From the NCBI RefSeq assembly GCF_008087625.1, contig NZ_CP042997.1, forward strand, positions 5,022,001 through 5,086,000: a DNA stretch of 64,000 nt, in the 5' to 3' direction. Source of the DNA: Aquisphaera giovannonii (GTDB lineage: Bacteria; Planctomycetota; Planctomycetia; Isosphaerales; Isosphaeraceae). Every line of letters begins with the position of its first letter. Position 1 is the first letter of the stretch. The translations under genes were made by a program, and so were the position numbers. This document shows positions 41,651 through 51,700 of this stretch, piece by piece. The notes beneath the pieces are model-generated. The model was not told where the DNA came from and made no database searches. It worked only from the letters and a program-made list of their open reading frames with translations.

Positions 41651-42055
41651 CCGGAAGGATGGGGCGATGGGACCTCCGACGAGGAGCGGCTCGGGGCCCT
41701 CGCAGACTCCCGTCGTCACCGGTGAACTGACGAAGAAGGCGTCGCTTTCACGTCCACACTCTCAGGCGGTCGCCTCGCGGGCGCCGTTGGACCGCTTGCG
41801 ATACGCCTCCTCTGCAAAGGGAGCAGGAGCGACGGCTCGCCGCACGCCCACGCGAAGCGGCGCCACCGTTACTCGCGTCGGTCCGCCAGTCCGGAGCAAC
41901 CTCGGTCGACCACACCGAAGCGGATCGGGCCGAGATGACCCGGGGACGACTCAGGGCGCGGGCCGCATGACGCCCGGCTTCCTTTCTGAAGTGTCCATTC
42001 GTGGGCCTTTCCTGGGGGATGCATCCCCGGCGAGAGGGGACGTCGCGAGGCGCGT
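41651..42055. other. Gene-free stretch of about 400 bp
   Basis: No gene is recognised. A minus-strand frame ending at 41762 (AEEAYRKRSNGAREATA) looks protein-like at its end but is too short to name and may be another relic of the fragment cluster. Confidence 0.4.
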
Positions 42056-44701
42056 TCAATCGGTGGGCAGGAAGACCCAGAGGGCCGGCCTGCCGCAGTT
42101 GCAATGCACGGCCCGCCCCAGCAGGCCCAGGCCGGCGAGGCTGAGGTAGACCGACGTCCTCGCCGCGTCCCAGAATCCGACCGCCCCCAGCGTCCGGGGC
42201 CCTTCCAGCCGGCTGCGCACGCTCGGGATGGGGTGGAAGACCGCCTCGACGAGGGAGGGCCGATCCGGTTCGCCGTCCTGCAACCGATCGAGGGCTTGCG
42301 CGGTGAGGCGGATCGCCTCGGCCGGGAGTCCCTCGGCCTGGGCCCGCTCGTCGACCTCGATGACGCCGAGCCGGCTGAAGGTCGGGAGGACCAGGAGCCC
42401 CGCGAAGGACCACAGGGTGAAGGCGAAGCTGAAGGCGATCGTCCCGCCGGCCGTCCCGAGCCGGGACGGCCCCGTCAGCCCGGCGGCCAGCGTCAGGCCC
42501 AGGGCCGTGAACAGCAAGGCCATCACCCTCCCTCGCCTCCAGCTGCCCGTCTGGATTGCCAGGGATCTACGGCGGATCGCGACGTCGAAGCCCTCCGGGC
42601 CGAGCAGGGCCCGCCACCTCTCCGGCAGGATGTGGCAGCGGGGCCCGAGCAGGCCCAGGACGGCGCCCGTGAACCCCTCGTCGGCGCTCTCGGCCACGTA
42701 GATCGGGAGCTTGTCCGAGGGGGAGGCCATGGTCGCCGCGCCGGGGGTCAGCTCGAGCCGGGCCATCAGGGACGCGACCGCCGCCCGCCCGCCCAGGAGC
42801 ACCAGGACCATCGCCAGCCCGGCCGCGACGGTGCCGGCGAACCCGCCATGCCTCCCGGCGGAAAGGATCGCGAGCGCGGCGAGGTACAGCAGCCCGGTGT
42901 GCCAGAAGACCCCCCGCGACAGGTCGGCCAGGTAGCGGGCCAGCGGGGGGTGGGACCGGCCGAACCGCCTCGGCAAGAGGTAGCCCCCCGCGACGTCGAA
43001 GGGGAGCTGGATGGCCGCATAGGTCAGGACGAACAGGAGCAAGGCCGCGGGCGACCCGAGCGTGCCCGCGTCGACGCGGCGCTGCACCATCCCCGCGACG
43101 TCGGCGAGCAGCCCGAGCGTGCAGAGGGTCACGAGGGTGCCGACCGCGGAGATGCCCAGCCACAGGCGGGCCCGCCCGTATCCCGCCGCGGCGGGGGCCT
43201 CCGGCGGGGGCCCGGGATGGCCGGGCGCCCCCGACCGGCTCATCGCCTCCGCCGTCTTGCGGATGCCGTTGAGCATCCCCCCGAAGACGACGTTGTGCAG
43301 GGGGGCCACCGCGTACCAGTACAGGATGCCGGCGAGCCCCCTCGGCCGGAACCGCGCCGTCATCGTGAGGCTGGTCCGCCCCTCGGGCGCGGACGGCTCG
43401 ATGTCGAAGTTCAACATCGCCTGGCCCGGCAGCTTCATCTCCGCAAGGAGCGAGAGCGAGCGGTTGCGTTCGAGGCCGACCACCCGCCAGAAGTCGAGCG
43501 CCTCGCCGAACTCCACCCGGTCGGGATCGCGTCGCCCGCGGCGGAGCCCGGGGCCCCCGGCCAGGGTGTCCATCCAGCCCCGGATCCGCCAGAGGATGTC
43601 GCCGGCGTACCAGCCGTGGCCGCCGCCGATCCGGCAGACCGCCGCGAAGACCGCCGCGGCGTCCGCCCGGATCACCACCGACCGACGGTCGGTGTGGACC
43701 GTGCCCCCGGCCCAGTCGGGGTCTCCCGCGATCGGGCCGGCCGCCGACCATCGCGTCTCGACGGCCTGGGTCGCGATCATCTGCAAGGCCCGGCGGATCG
43801 CGTCCCGGACGCCGAGGGCCGCGTGGGGCATCAACCGCTGCGCCTCGCCGTCCGTCACGACGACGCGGTTGCGCAGGCCCTCGGCCAGCGGCCGGGCGAT
43901 CCGGTAGGAGACCGGCGTGACCAGGCTGATCCAGAGCGAGCTGAGCCGGGGGGTGAGCACGGGCAGCGGGATGATCAGCCGCCCGGGGAGCCGGAGCTCC
44001 TCGGCCATGATCCGCATCAGCTCGTGATAGGGAAGGACGTCCGGCCCGCCGATCTCGAGGGTCTTGCCGACGGTCTCGGGCACGGCGAGGCAGCGGACGA
44101 GCCAGTGCAGCACGTCGACGATCGCGACGGGCTGGGATTCGGTGCGGACCCAGGAGGGGGTCACCATGACGGGAAGCCGCTCGACCAGGTAGCGGAGGAT
44201 CTCGAACGATGCCGAGCCGGATCCGATGATCATCGCGGCGCGGAACGTCGTGACCGGCACGCCGGCCGACGCCAGTCGCTCCTCCACCTCACGCCGGGAA
44301 CGGAGGTGACGGCTCAGGCCCTCGCCGAGCTCGCCAAGGCCGCCGAGGTAGATGATCCGCCCGACGCCGGCGCGGGCCACGGCCGCCGCGAAGTTGGTCG
44401 CCAGGAGCCGATCGTGCGCGGCGTATTCGTCGCCGACCGCCTCCATCGAGTGGACGAGGTAGTACGCCGCCGAGCACCCCCTCAGCTGATCGACGAGCCG
44501 GTCGACGTCCGACATGTCCCCCTGCAGGACGCGGACGTTCGGGTGGTGACGCCACGACCGCTCGACCAGCTTGCGAGGCTCCCGCGCGAGGCAGCGCACG
44601 GAGTAGCCCGCGGCGAGCAGCCTGGGCACGAGCCTCCCGCCGACGTAGCCGCTGGCGCCGGTCACGAAGATGGTGGCCGCATCGCCCTGCGTCTGCGACA
44701 T
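42056..44701 (-). CDS. SDR (NmrA-like) - DUF2867 - polytopic membrane fusion protein
   Basis: Protein of 881 residues. Residues about 8-300 form an atypical short-chain dehydrogenase with the NAD(P)-binding motif VTGASGYVGGRLVPRLL. About 340-490 is a DUF2867/SRPBCC-like domain (GHGWYAGDILWRIRGWMD, FWRVVGLERNRSLSLLAEMK). Several transmembrane helices follow from about 515. A cytoplasmic part (LPIYVAESADEGFTGAVLG, RCHILPERWRALLGPEGFDV) has the layout of an M48-type peptidase but lacks HExxH. ATG 44701 is 8 nt from GGAGG. SDR-DUF2867 proteins are known; the extra membrane half is unusual. The substrate is unknown. Confidence 0.85.
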   Translation of the reverse strand: MSQTQGDAATIFVTGASGYVGGRLVPRLLAAGYSVRCLAREPRKLVERSWRHHPNVRVLQGDMSDVDRLVDQLRGCSAAYYLVHSMEAVGDEYAAHDRLLATNFAAAVARAGVGRIIYLGGLGELGEGLSRHLRSRREVEERLASAGVPVTTFRAAMIIGSGSASFEILRYLVERLPVMVTPSWVRTESQPVAIVDVLHWLVRCLAVPETVGKTLEIGGPDVLPYHELMRIMAEELRLPGRLIIPLPVLTPRLSSLWISLVTPVSYRIARPLAEGLRNRVVVTDGEAQRLMPHAALGVRDAIRRALQMIATQAVETRWSAAGPIAGDPDWAGGTVHTDRRSVVIRADAAAVFAAVCRIGGGHGWYAGDILWRIRGWMDTLAGGPGLRRGRRDPDRVEFGEALDFWRVVGLERNRSLSLLAEMKLPGQAMLNFDIEPSAPEGRTSLTMTARFRPRGLAGILYWYAVAPLHNVVFGGMLNGIRKTAEAMSRSGAPGHPGPPPEAPAAAGYGRARLWLGISAVGTLVTLCTLGLLADVAGMVQRRVDAGTLGSPAALLLFVLTYAAIQLPFDVAGGYLLPRRFGRSHPPLARYLADLSRGVFWHTGLLYLAALAILSAGRHGGFAGTVAAGLAMVLVLLGGRAAVASLMARLELTPGAATMASPSDKLPIYVAESADEGFTGAVLGLLGPRCHILPERWRALLGPEGFDVAIRRRSLAIQTGSWRRGRVMALLFTALGLTLAAGLTGPSRLGTAGGTIAFSFAFTLWSFAGLLVLPTFSRLGVIEVDERAQAEGLPAEAIRLTAQALDRLQDGEPDRPSLVEAVFHPIPSVRSRLEGPRTLGAVGFWDAARTSVYLSLAGLGLLGRAVHCNCGRPALWVFLPTD

Positions 44702-44869
44702 CGTACGGTCCTCCGTCGTGATGGTCGTCGTCGCATCCGGCACGCGGCGAGGCGTGACGACCGCATTCCGCCGCGGCAGCCCTGCCGGGATGATTCGCCG
44801 CGGGGAACCCCCTCGCGGCCCCAGGCCCGGGGGCATCGCCGTCGCGCGGTCGCCGACGACGGCCCGGAC

Positions 44870-45238
44870 TCAGCCGCCCGCGCCGCGGCGGCGAACCGGC
44901 CGGACGCCCCAGATGCCGACCTCCAGCGGGTCGACCCCGAGCCAGGCCGCGAGCCGGGTCGCCCGACTGTCGCCGGCGAGCCGGCCGACCCGGCGGCCTC
45001 CGACCCAGACGTGCAGCTCGACGTCGGCCCGTCCCAGGGCCTCGCGCAGTCGACGGAGCAGGTCGCGTCGCCGGGCGCGGCCGAACCGGCCCCGCAACCT
45101 CAGGGCCTGCCGGAGGCCGGAGAATCGAAGGTCGATGACGCCGCCCCGGAACTCGACGGCGACGGCATCGCCACCGTTCAGGATGGCGAGGTGGCCCGCC
45201 AGGTCCAGCGGCATCGACACGGCTTCAGCCCCCGGCAT
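44870..45238 (-). CDS. Uncharacterised small protein
   Basis: Protein of 122 residues, not recognised. The N-terminal half is beta-like (LDLAGHLAILNGGDAVAVEF, RGGVIDLRFSGL). The second half is basic (LRGRFGRARRRDLLRRLREA) and ends with LGVDPLEVGIWGVRPVRRR. No signal peptide or membrane span is present. It overlaps the preceding small gene by 14 bp, so both are probably expressed together, 169 bp upstream of the SDR fusion gene on the same strand. Confidence 0.6.
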   Translation of the reverse strand: MPGAEAVSMPLDLAGHLAILNGGDAVAVEFRGGVIDLRFSGLRQALRLRGRFGRARRRDLLRRLREALGRADVELHVWVGGRRVGRLAGDSRATRLAAWLGVDPLEVGIWGVRPVRRRGAGG

Positions 45239-45440
45239 TGTCCCGGGTGCGGATGCGAAGCACGCCGTTCATCCGCCACCGGGCGTGCGCGGCGGCCTCC
45301 GAGGCGCTGCTCGGGATCAACAGCTCGAAGTCCTCGAACTGGTAGGTGATCTCGGCCCCCCGGCCCGTCAGCCGGTCGTACAGGCCCATGGCCAGGTCGG
45401 GCCAGGTCTTGGTATCCGTCGTCGCGTCAGCGGTCGCCAT
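45225..45440 (-). CDS. Uncharacterised small protein, first gene of a two-gene unit
   Basis: Protein of 71 residues from ATG 45440: MATADATTDTKTWPDLAMGL, YDRLTGRGAEITYQFEDFEL and a C-terminal strand pair (HARWRMNGVLRIRTRDN). The family is not recognised by name. An in-frame GTG at 45455 is an alternative start. Its stop overlaps the next gene. It is divergent from the photolyase gene, about 240 bp away. Confidence 0.6.
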   Translation of the reverse strand: MATADATTDTKTWPDLAMGLYDRLTGRGAEITYQFEDFELLIPSSASEAAAHARWRMNGVLRIRTRDNAGG

Positions 45441-45677
45441 CTCTGGAATCCCCACTCGCGTCGGAGCCGCCGCGCGTCCGGCCTTGGGACGTCACCGCTG
45501 GCGGCCTCTGCTCCTCTGGTATAGGCACCGGTCAATGGGGCGACGGGCCGGCCGGGCCGGGCTGCGTCCCGGCTCGCCGCCGCCCCGCCTCCCGCCTACA
45601 ATCCCCGCCGGCGTGACATTCCCTGAACGACCTGGCAAAACGCGGGAGGTCGGGTCGGTCCCGACCCGAGCCCATCG

Positions 45678-47402
45678 ATGAGTCGAGCGGTGTCCGTCTG
45701 GGTCTTGCCCGATCAGTTGACGACGGACCACCCCGGGCTGGCCGCCGCCGAGGCCGAGGTCGGCCGCGACAACGTTCGGGTCGTCCTGATCGAGAGCCGA
45801 TCGGCCCTGCGACGCCTGCCCTACCATCGGAAGCGGCAGGTGCTCCACCTCAGCGCGGGGCGGCATTTCGCCGGCCGGCTGCGGGACGCCGGCTACGCCG
45901 TCGACCTGATCGCCGCCCCGGACAGCCGCGCCGGGCTCCTCCAGCACGTGGGACGGCACCGCCCGGCCCGGCTGGTGACCATGGCCGCGGCCGACTTCCC
46001 GGCCCGGCGCTGGCAGGCCGGGGCCATGGCCGACGACCTGAGGATCGAGGTCGAGGTCCTGCCCAACGCGATGTTCCTCGTCGGCCGGTACGACCCGATC
46101 CCGGCACCCGAGCCGGGGCGTCGCTACGTCATGGAGAGCTTCTACCGGGCCATGCGGAAGCGGTTCGGGCTGCTGATGGAGCGCGACGGGACGCCGTGCT
46201 CGGGCCGCTGGAACCTGGACGCCGACAATCGCAGGCGGCTCCCGCGCGGCAGGCATGTCCCCGAGCCCCCCCGCTTCGAGCCCGACGAGATCACCAGGCG
46301 CGTCATGGCCGAGGTCGAGTCGTCGGGGCATGGGGTGGGGAGCACGCGCGGTTTCGACCTCGCGGTGACGCACGCCGACGCGGAGGCCGCGTTCGACGAC
46401 TTCCTGGCGCACCGGCTCGCGGACTTCGGGCCTTACGAGGACGCGATGAGCCGGGAGAGCGGGGTGCTCTACCACTCGGCCCTGTCGCCCCAGATGAACC
46501 TGGGCCTGCTGGAGCCCCTGTCGATGGCCCGCTCCGCGGAGGCGGAGTACCGCGCCGGGCGGGTGCCGCTGAATTCCGCCGAGGGCTTCATCCGCCAGGT
46601 GATCGGCTGGCGCGAGTTCATCCACTGGCAGTATCACCGCCAGATGCCCGGCCTGCGCTCCGCCAACGCCTGGGACGCCCGCCGCCCCTTGCCGCGGCTC
46701 TTCTGGGACGGCGAGACCGACCTCCGGTGCCTGGGCCGGGTGGTCCGCCGGCTGATCGCGACGGGCTACACGCACCACATCGAGCGGCTGATGGTCATCT
46801 GCAACTTCTGCCTGCTCGCGGGCGTGGACCCCGCGGCCGTCGCGGACTGGTTCCTCTCGTTCTACGCGGACTCGCACGATTGGGTCGTCCTGCCGAACGT
46901 CATCGGCATGGGGCTGAACGCCGACGGCGGGCTGACCGCCACCAAGCCCTACATCGCCTCGGCCGCGTACATCAACCGGATGAGCGACTTCTGCCCCGGC
47001 TGCTCCTACCGCCCCGACCGCCGCACCGGCGAGGGGGCCTGCCCGTTCAATACCCTCTACTGGAACTTCCTCATCGAGCACGAGGGCACCCTCCGCTCGA
47101 ACCCCCGGCTCGGCCCCGCCGTGCTCGGCCTCTCCCGCCTGGGCGGCGAGGAGCGGGAGGCGGTCCGGCGGCAGGCGGCGGCGTTCCTGGAGTCGCTCGA
47201 GGCCTACGCCGGGCCCGCCCCGGAGCCCGACACGCGCCGCGTCGAGGAGGCCGACCTCCCCGAGGAGGCCTGCGCCCGCAGCGGGCGGCCGTTCTCGCGG
47301 CGGCAGGGCCTCGCGGCGGAGCGGGAGCGGGAGCGGGTCGAGTATTGCAGCGACGCCTGCCGGGAGGGCCGGGGACGGGCGCGCGGCGGCCCGGCCGCAT
47401 GA
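45678..47402 (+). CDS. FeS-containing bacterial cryptochrome/(6-4) photolyase
   Basis: Protein of 574 residues of the FeS-BCP class. The N-terminal alpha/beta antenna domain begins VSVWVLPDQLTTDHPGL. The C-terminal helical FAD domain has IGWREFIHWQYH and ATGYTHHIERLMVI. Four cysteines at 351, 439, 442 and 455 match in order and spacing the four [4Fe-4S] ligands of Agrobacterium PhrB (350, 438, 441, 454). It should repair (6-4) photoproducts in DNA with blue light, or act as a light sensor. The C-terminal 70 residues are Arg/Glu-rich and end with a CSDAC motif. Confidence 0.94.
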   Translation: MSRAVSVWVLPDQLTTDHPGLAAAEAEVGRDNVRVVLIESRSALRRLPYHRKRQVLHLSAGRHFAGRLRDAGYAVDLIAAPDSRAGLLQHVGRHRPARLVTMAAADFPARRWQAGAMADDLRIEVEVLPNAMFLVGRYDPIPAPEPGRRYVMESFYRAMRKRFGLLMERDGTPCSGRWNLDADNRRRLPRGRHVPEPPRFEPDEITRRVMAEVESSGHGVGSTRGFDLAVTHADAEAAFDDFLAHRLADFGPYEDAMSRESGVLYHSALSPQMNLGLLEPLSMARSAEAEYRAGRVPLNSAEGFIRQVIGWREFIHWQYHRQMPGLRSANAWDARRPLPRLFWDGETDLRCLGRVVRRLIATGYTHHIERLMVICNFCLLAGVDPAAVADWFLSFYADSHDWVVLPNVIGMGLNADGGLTATKPYIASAAYINRMSDFCPGCSYRPDRRTGEGACPFNTLYWNFLIEHEGTLRSNPRLGPAVLGLSRLGGEEREAVRRQAAAFLESLEAYAGPAPEPDTRRVEEADLPEEACARSGRPFSRRQGLAAERERERVEYCSDACREGRGRARGGPAA

Positions 47403-47528
47403 AGGGGCGATGAAGGCCGCCGCGGCGGCCTCCGCGGACGGCGCGCCCCCTTGACCCGGCGGCACGGCCGCCTAGAACACGGTCATTCCGCCATCGAATT
47501 CAACACAGGTTCTAGGGTTCAGATTTTC

Positions 47529-47936
47529 ATGGCTGACATCGTTTCCACCGCCGTCGGGGCCGGCAAGTTCGGCACCCTCGTCGCCGCCGTGAAGGCCGCC
47601 GGCCTCGTCGAGACGCTCCAGGGGCCCGGGCCGTTCACCGTCTTCGCGCCCACGGACGAGGCCTTCGCCAAGCTCCCCGCCGGGACCGTGGCGACGCTCC
47701 TGGAGCCGGAGAACAAGGGGAAGCTCGTCGACGTCCTGACCTACCACGTCGTGCCGGGCAAGGTCATGGCCGCCGACGTCGCGGGCCTGACCGAGGCCCC
47801 GACCGTGCAGGGGCAGAAGATCCGCGTGAGCACCCAGGGCGGCGTCAAGGTCGACGACGCCAACGTCGTCCAGGCCGACATCGCCTGCGACAACGGCGTG
47901 ATCCACGTGATCGACGCGGTGATCCTGCCCGGGTGA
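47529..47936 (+). CDS. Fasciclin (FAS1) domain protein
   Basis: Protein of 135 residues comprising one FAS1 domain: [18 protein letters not shown], then the H1 motif [28 protein letters not shown], and the H2-like closing strand [18 protein letters not shown]. No signal peptide is visible from ATG 47529, and upstream in-frame residues do not look like one. That is typical of the short single-domain bacterial family (homologues of secreted MPB70 lacking a leader). It may act in adhesion or surface interactions if exported by another route. A strong hairpin follows the stop codon. Confidence 0.9.
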   Translation: MADIVSTAVGAGKFGTLVAAVKAAGLVETLQGPGPFTVFAPTDEAFAKLPAGTVATLLEPENKGKLVDVLTYHVVPGKVMAADVAGLTEAPTVQGQKIRVSTQGGVKVDDANVVQADIACDNGVIHVIDAVILPG

Positions 47937-47962
47937 TCGGGGGCTCCCCCGTCGTTCGATAC

Positions 47963-47993
47963 GCGGGCGCCCCGGGCATCCCGGGGCGCCCGC
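47963..47993 (+). terminator. Probable terminator hairpin after the fasciclin gene
   Basis: GCGGGCGCCCCGGG and its exact complement form a 14-bp stem closed by CAT. It begins 26 bp after the stop codon. No T-tract follows, which is common for terminators in very GC-rich genomes. Confidence 0.65.
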
Positions 47994-48236
47994 ACGCGTC
48001 CTCCGCCACCGGGCCCGACCGGCCCCGTCCTGACCATTCGTTTCGACCGCCATGTCGCCCGGCCCGCCGCCTCAGCCACGCGTGATCGGCCGCGAACGCC
48101 GTGGACCAGCAACTCCAATTCCCGTCGCAGATACTCCCGCGGGCCTCATTCGAGGTTCATCCGGTCGGAGCGTGCGCCGCGTGTCGTACGGGCCATCGGA
48201 GTCGTGATCGCCGGCACTCGCTCCGGGGTGGCTGCG

Positions 48237-48428
48237 GCAGAGCCGGAGGCGATGCCGCGGGATCGCCGCGGCCCGCGGGCGAGCCCGCGCCGCTCGAGTC
48301 GTCCGAGGCGATCCCGTGGCGTCGCTGCGCTCCGCCACAGCCACCCGAACAGGCGACCTCGCTCGAGGGCGAGTCGCGGGACGTCGCCCCGGGTGGCTGC
48401 GGCAGAGCGCAGCGATGCCGCGGGATCG
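48237..48428. repeat. Three copies of a dispersed GGTGGCTGCGGC repeat
   Basis: The unit begins GGTGGCTGYGGCRGAGC and ends GCCRCGGGATCG, about 38 bp. Copies lie at 48237-48265 (shortened), 48309-48346 (inverted) and 48391-48428. Mixed orientation and sequence conservation point to an interspersed REP-like family rather than local slippage. Confidence 0.65.
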
Positions 48429-48706
48429 CCGCGCCCCGAGGGCCTGGCATCGGACGTGACGCCGGCCCGGTCGTGGCGTTGCGGCAGGGCCCGGCCTCCC
48501 CCGCGCTCGGCCGACCACGATCCGCGTCCCGGCGGGGGACGGTCCTCGGATCGGCGCCTCGCACGCGTTAGAATCGGCCATCGAGCCCGATCGCTCGCGT
48601 GTTCGCGACCGCCGGCGCCGGCGGCCGAGGAAGAACGACGTCCGGCAAGCGTCCCCGGCGGCCGACCCCGCATCGGGGCGGCCCAGCCACATCCGGGGAG
48701 CGGCCA

Positions 48707-51700
48707 GTGGACGAACGCGAGCTCTTCACGGAGGCCCTGGCCCGGGCCGACGCCGCGGGGCGCACGGCCTTCCTCGACGAGGCGTGCGAGGGGGATCCGG
48801 AGCTGCGTCGCCGGCTCGAGGAGCGGCTCGCCGGGCACGCCCCGACCGACGGCGGACGCGGCCGGCCGGAGGGCGCGACGGGCGGGCCGCCGTCCACCGC
48901 GGCCCCCGCGCCCACCTCGGCGGGCGCGGGGGAACGGACCGACGCCGCCTCGGTCACGGCCGGCGGCCCCGATGGCGATCCGGCCACGGACGGGGCAGGG
49001 GGGACCGCCCCGGCACCCCAGGCCGGGCCCCCGGGCGAGGGGGCCGGCGCGGTCATCGCCGGCCGGTACGCGCTGGAGGAGGTCATCGGCGAGGGGGGCA
49101 TGGGCTCGGTCTACCTGGCCAGCCAGACGGAGCCGGTCCGGCGACGGGTGGCGCTCAAGCTGATCCGGTCCGGGATGGACTCGCGGGGCGTGGTGGCCCG
49201 GTTCGACGCCGAGCGCCAGGCGCTGGCCCTGATGGACCACCCGAACATCGCCCGGATCTACGACGGCGGAGCCACCGCGACGGGCCAGCCCTTCTTCGTC
49301 ATGGAGCTGGTGGACGGCGTGCCGCTCACCGAGTATTGCGACGCGAGGCGGCTGCCCGTTCGCGACCGCCTGGAGCTGTTCATCGCCGTCTGCCAGGCGG
49401 TGCAGCACGCGCACCAGAAGGGGATCATCCACCGCGACCTCAAGCCGGGGAACGTGCTGGTCGCGGAGGTGGACGGCCGGCCGACGCCGAAGGTGATCGA
49501 CTTCGGCGTGGCCAAGGCGACCGAGGCGAAGCTGACGGACCTGAGCTTCGCGGACACCGGCGCGATCGTGGGCACGCCGGCGTACATGTCGCCCGAGCAG
49601 GCCGACCCGTCGTCGATGGACATCGACACGAGGACCGACGTCTACGCCCTCGGCGTGATCCTCTACGAGCTGCTGACCGGCTCGCCGCCGATCGACGCGT
49701 CGCAGTTCCGGCGGGGCGCGATCCTCGAGATGCTGCGGATGGTGCGCGAGGTGGACCCGCCCCGCCCGAGCACCCGGCTGAGCACCGCGGAGGCCCTGCC
49801 GAGCATCGCCGCGAATCGGAGCATCGAGCCGGCCCGGCTGAGGAGGCTCCTGCGGGGGGAGCTCGACTGGGTGGTCATGAAGGCGCTCGAGAAGGACCGG
49901 TCGCGGCGCTACGACACGGTCAACGGCCTCGCCCGCGACCTCCAGCGCCACCTCGCCGGCGAGATGGTGGAGGCCCGGCCGCCGAGCGCGGCCTATCGCC
50001 TGAGGACGCTCATCCGCCGCAACCGGGGGGCGGCCGCGGCCGCCGCGGCCGTCGCGGCCACGCTCGTCCTGGCCACGGGGGTGTCCGTCCGGTTCGCGAT
50101 GGGCGAGGCGAAGCAGCGGGCCGAGGCGGACAAGCAGGCCGGCATCGCGGAGACCAACGCCGCCGCCGAGGCCAGGGCGCGCCGGCGGGCCGAGGCGATC
50201 AGCACCTTCGTGGTCCGGGCGCTCAACGCTAGCGACGCGATGCAGGCCGGGAAGAGGGACGCCACGATCGCCGAGGCGATGGGCGTCGCGCTCACCGAGC
50301 TCGAGTCGGGCGCGTTCGCGGACGACCCGGAGACCGAGGCCCGCCTGCGCGAGACGATCGGGGTCATCCTCAAGAACAACGGCAAGTACGACCGGGCCCT
50401 CCCGCTGCTGGAGCAGGCCCTCGCGCTGACCGAGCGCCTGTCCGGCCCCGATTCCACCGCGACGGCCCTGGGCCTGGAGAAGCTGGCGACCGTGCTCGTC
50501 GCCCAGGAGCAATTCGACCGCGCGGGGCCCCTCTACGCGCGATCGCTGGCGATCCTCGAGAAGGCCCAGGGCCCGGACGGGCGCGAGCTGGCCGCCGTCC
50601 TCAACAGCCGGGCCGCGTGGCACTACCTCCAGCGGCAGCACGCGCAGGCCGAGCCCCTCTTCCGGCGTGCGCTGGCGATCCGCGAGCGAGTCCTGGCCCC
50701 GGACGACCGCGACCTGGCCCTCACCCTGAACGACCTGGCGCTGCTCTGCACCGCCCAGCGCCGGTTCGACGAGGCCGAACGGCTGATGGAGCGGTCGCTA
50801 TCGATCAACGAGAAGGCGCTGGGGCCGGACCATCCGGACGTGGCCGCCTGCCTCAACAGCCTGGCGTTCCTCCACGACGAGCAGGGCCTGTATGCCCGGG
50901 CCGAGCCTCTGTACGTGCGGGCGCTCGCGATCTGCGAGAAGGCCCACGGCCAGGACCACCCGATCGTGGCCACGGCGCTGCTCAACCTGGCCGAGAATTG
51001 CCGCGAACGCGCCGAGTTCGCCCGGGCGGAGCCGCTCTACGCCCGGTCGCTGGCCATCCGGGAGAAGGCCCTCGGGCCGGACCATCCCGACGTGGGCATC
51101 GTGCTGGGCAACCTCGCGGTGACGCTCAAGGCCCGGGGCAAGTACGCGGAGGCGGAGCCCCTCTACGTCAGGACGCTGGCCATGGACGAGAAGGCGCTCG
51201 GGCCCGACCATCCCGACGTGGCCGCCGACCTGAACAACCTGGCCATGCTCTACGAGGCCCAGGACCAGCACGACCGGGCCGAGCCGCTCCTGGACCGGGC
51301 GCTGGCGATCCGCGAGAAGGCGCTCGGGCCGGACGACCCCGAGACGGCGATGAGCCTGATGAACCTCGCCACGCTGTACCAGGCCCGCGGCCGTCACGCC
51401 CAGGCCGAGCCCATGCTGGCGCGGGCGCTGGCGGTCGTCGCCAAGGGCCTGGGCCCGGGGCACCCCAGGTCGGCCGTCGTCCTCATCAACCTGGCCCGGG
51501 CCCGCCAGTCGCTGGGCCGGACGGCCGAGGCCCGGAAGGACTACGACGCGGCCGTTGCGGCGCTTCGACGGCACTCGCCCGGCGGGTCCACTCAGCTCGC
51601 CGCCGCGCTGTGGCACTCCGCCAGGGCCCACCTCGAGAACAAGGAGGCCGCCGCGGCCTTGCGTGAGATGGAAGAGGCCCTGCCCATGGCCGAGAAGCTC

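Larger units (their letters stand above)
47937..48706. other. Intergenic region of about 770 bp with hairpin and dispersed repeats
   Basis: After the fasciclin terminator hairpin it contains three copies of a 38-bp dispersed repeat (48237-48428). The TPR-kinase frame is open from 48599, but the residues before 48707 have no family match. No other gene is supported. Confidence 0.5.

Noticed and set aside
42104-45349. A 1081-codon plus-strand frame opposite the SDR fusion gene
   Set aside because: It is a shadow of the reverse gene, with low-complexity composition and no motif or credible start.
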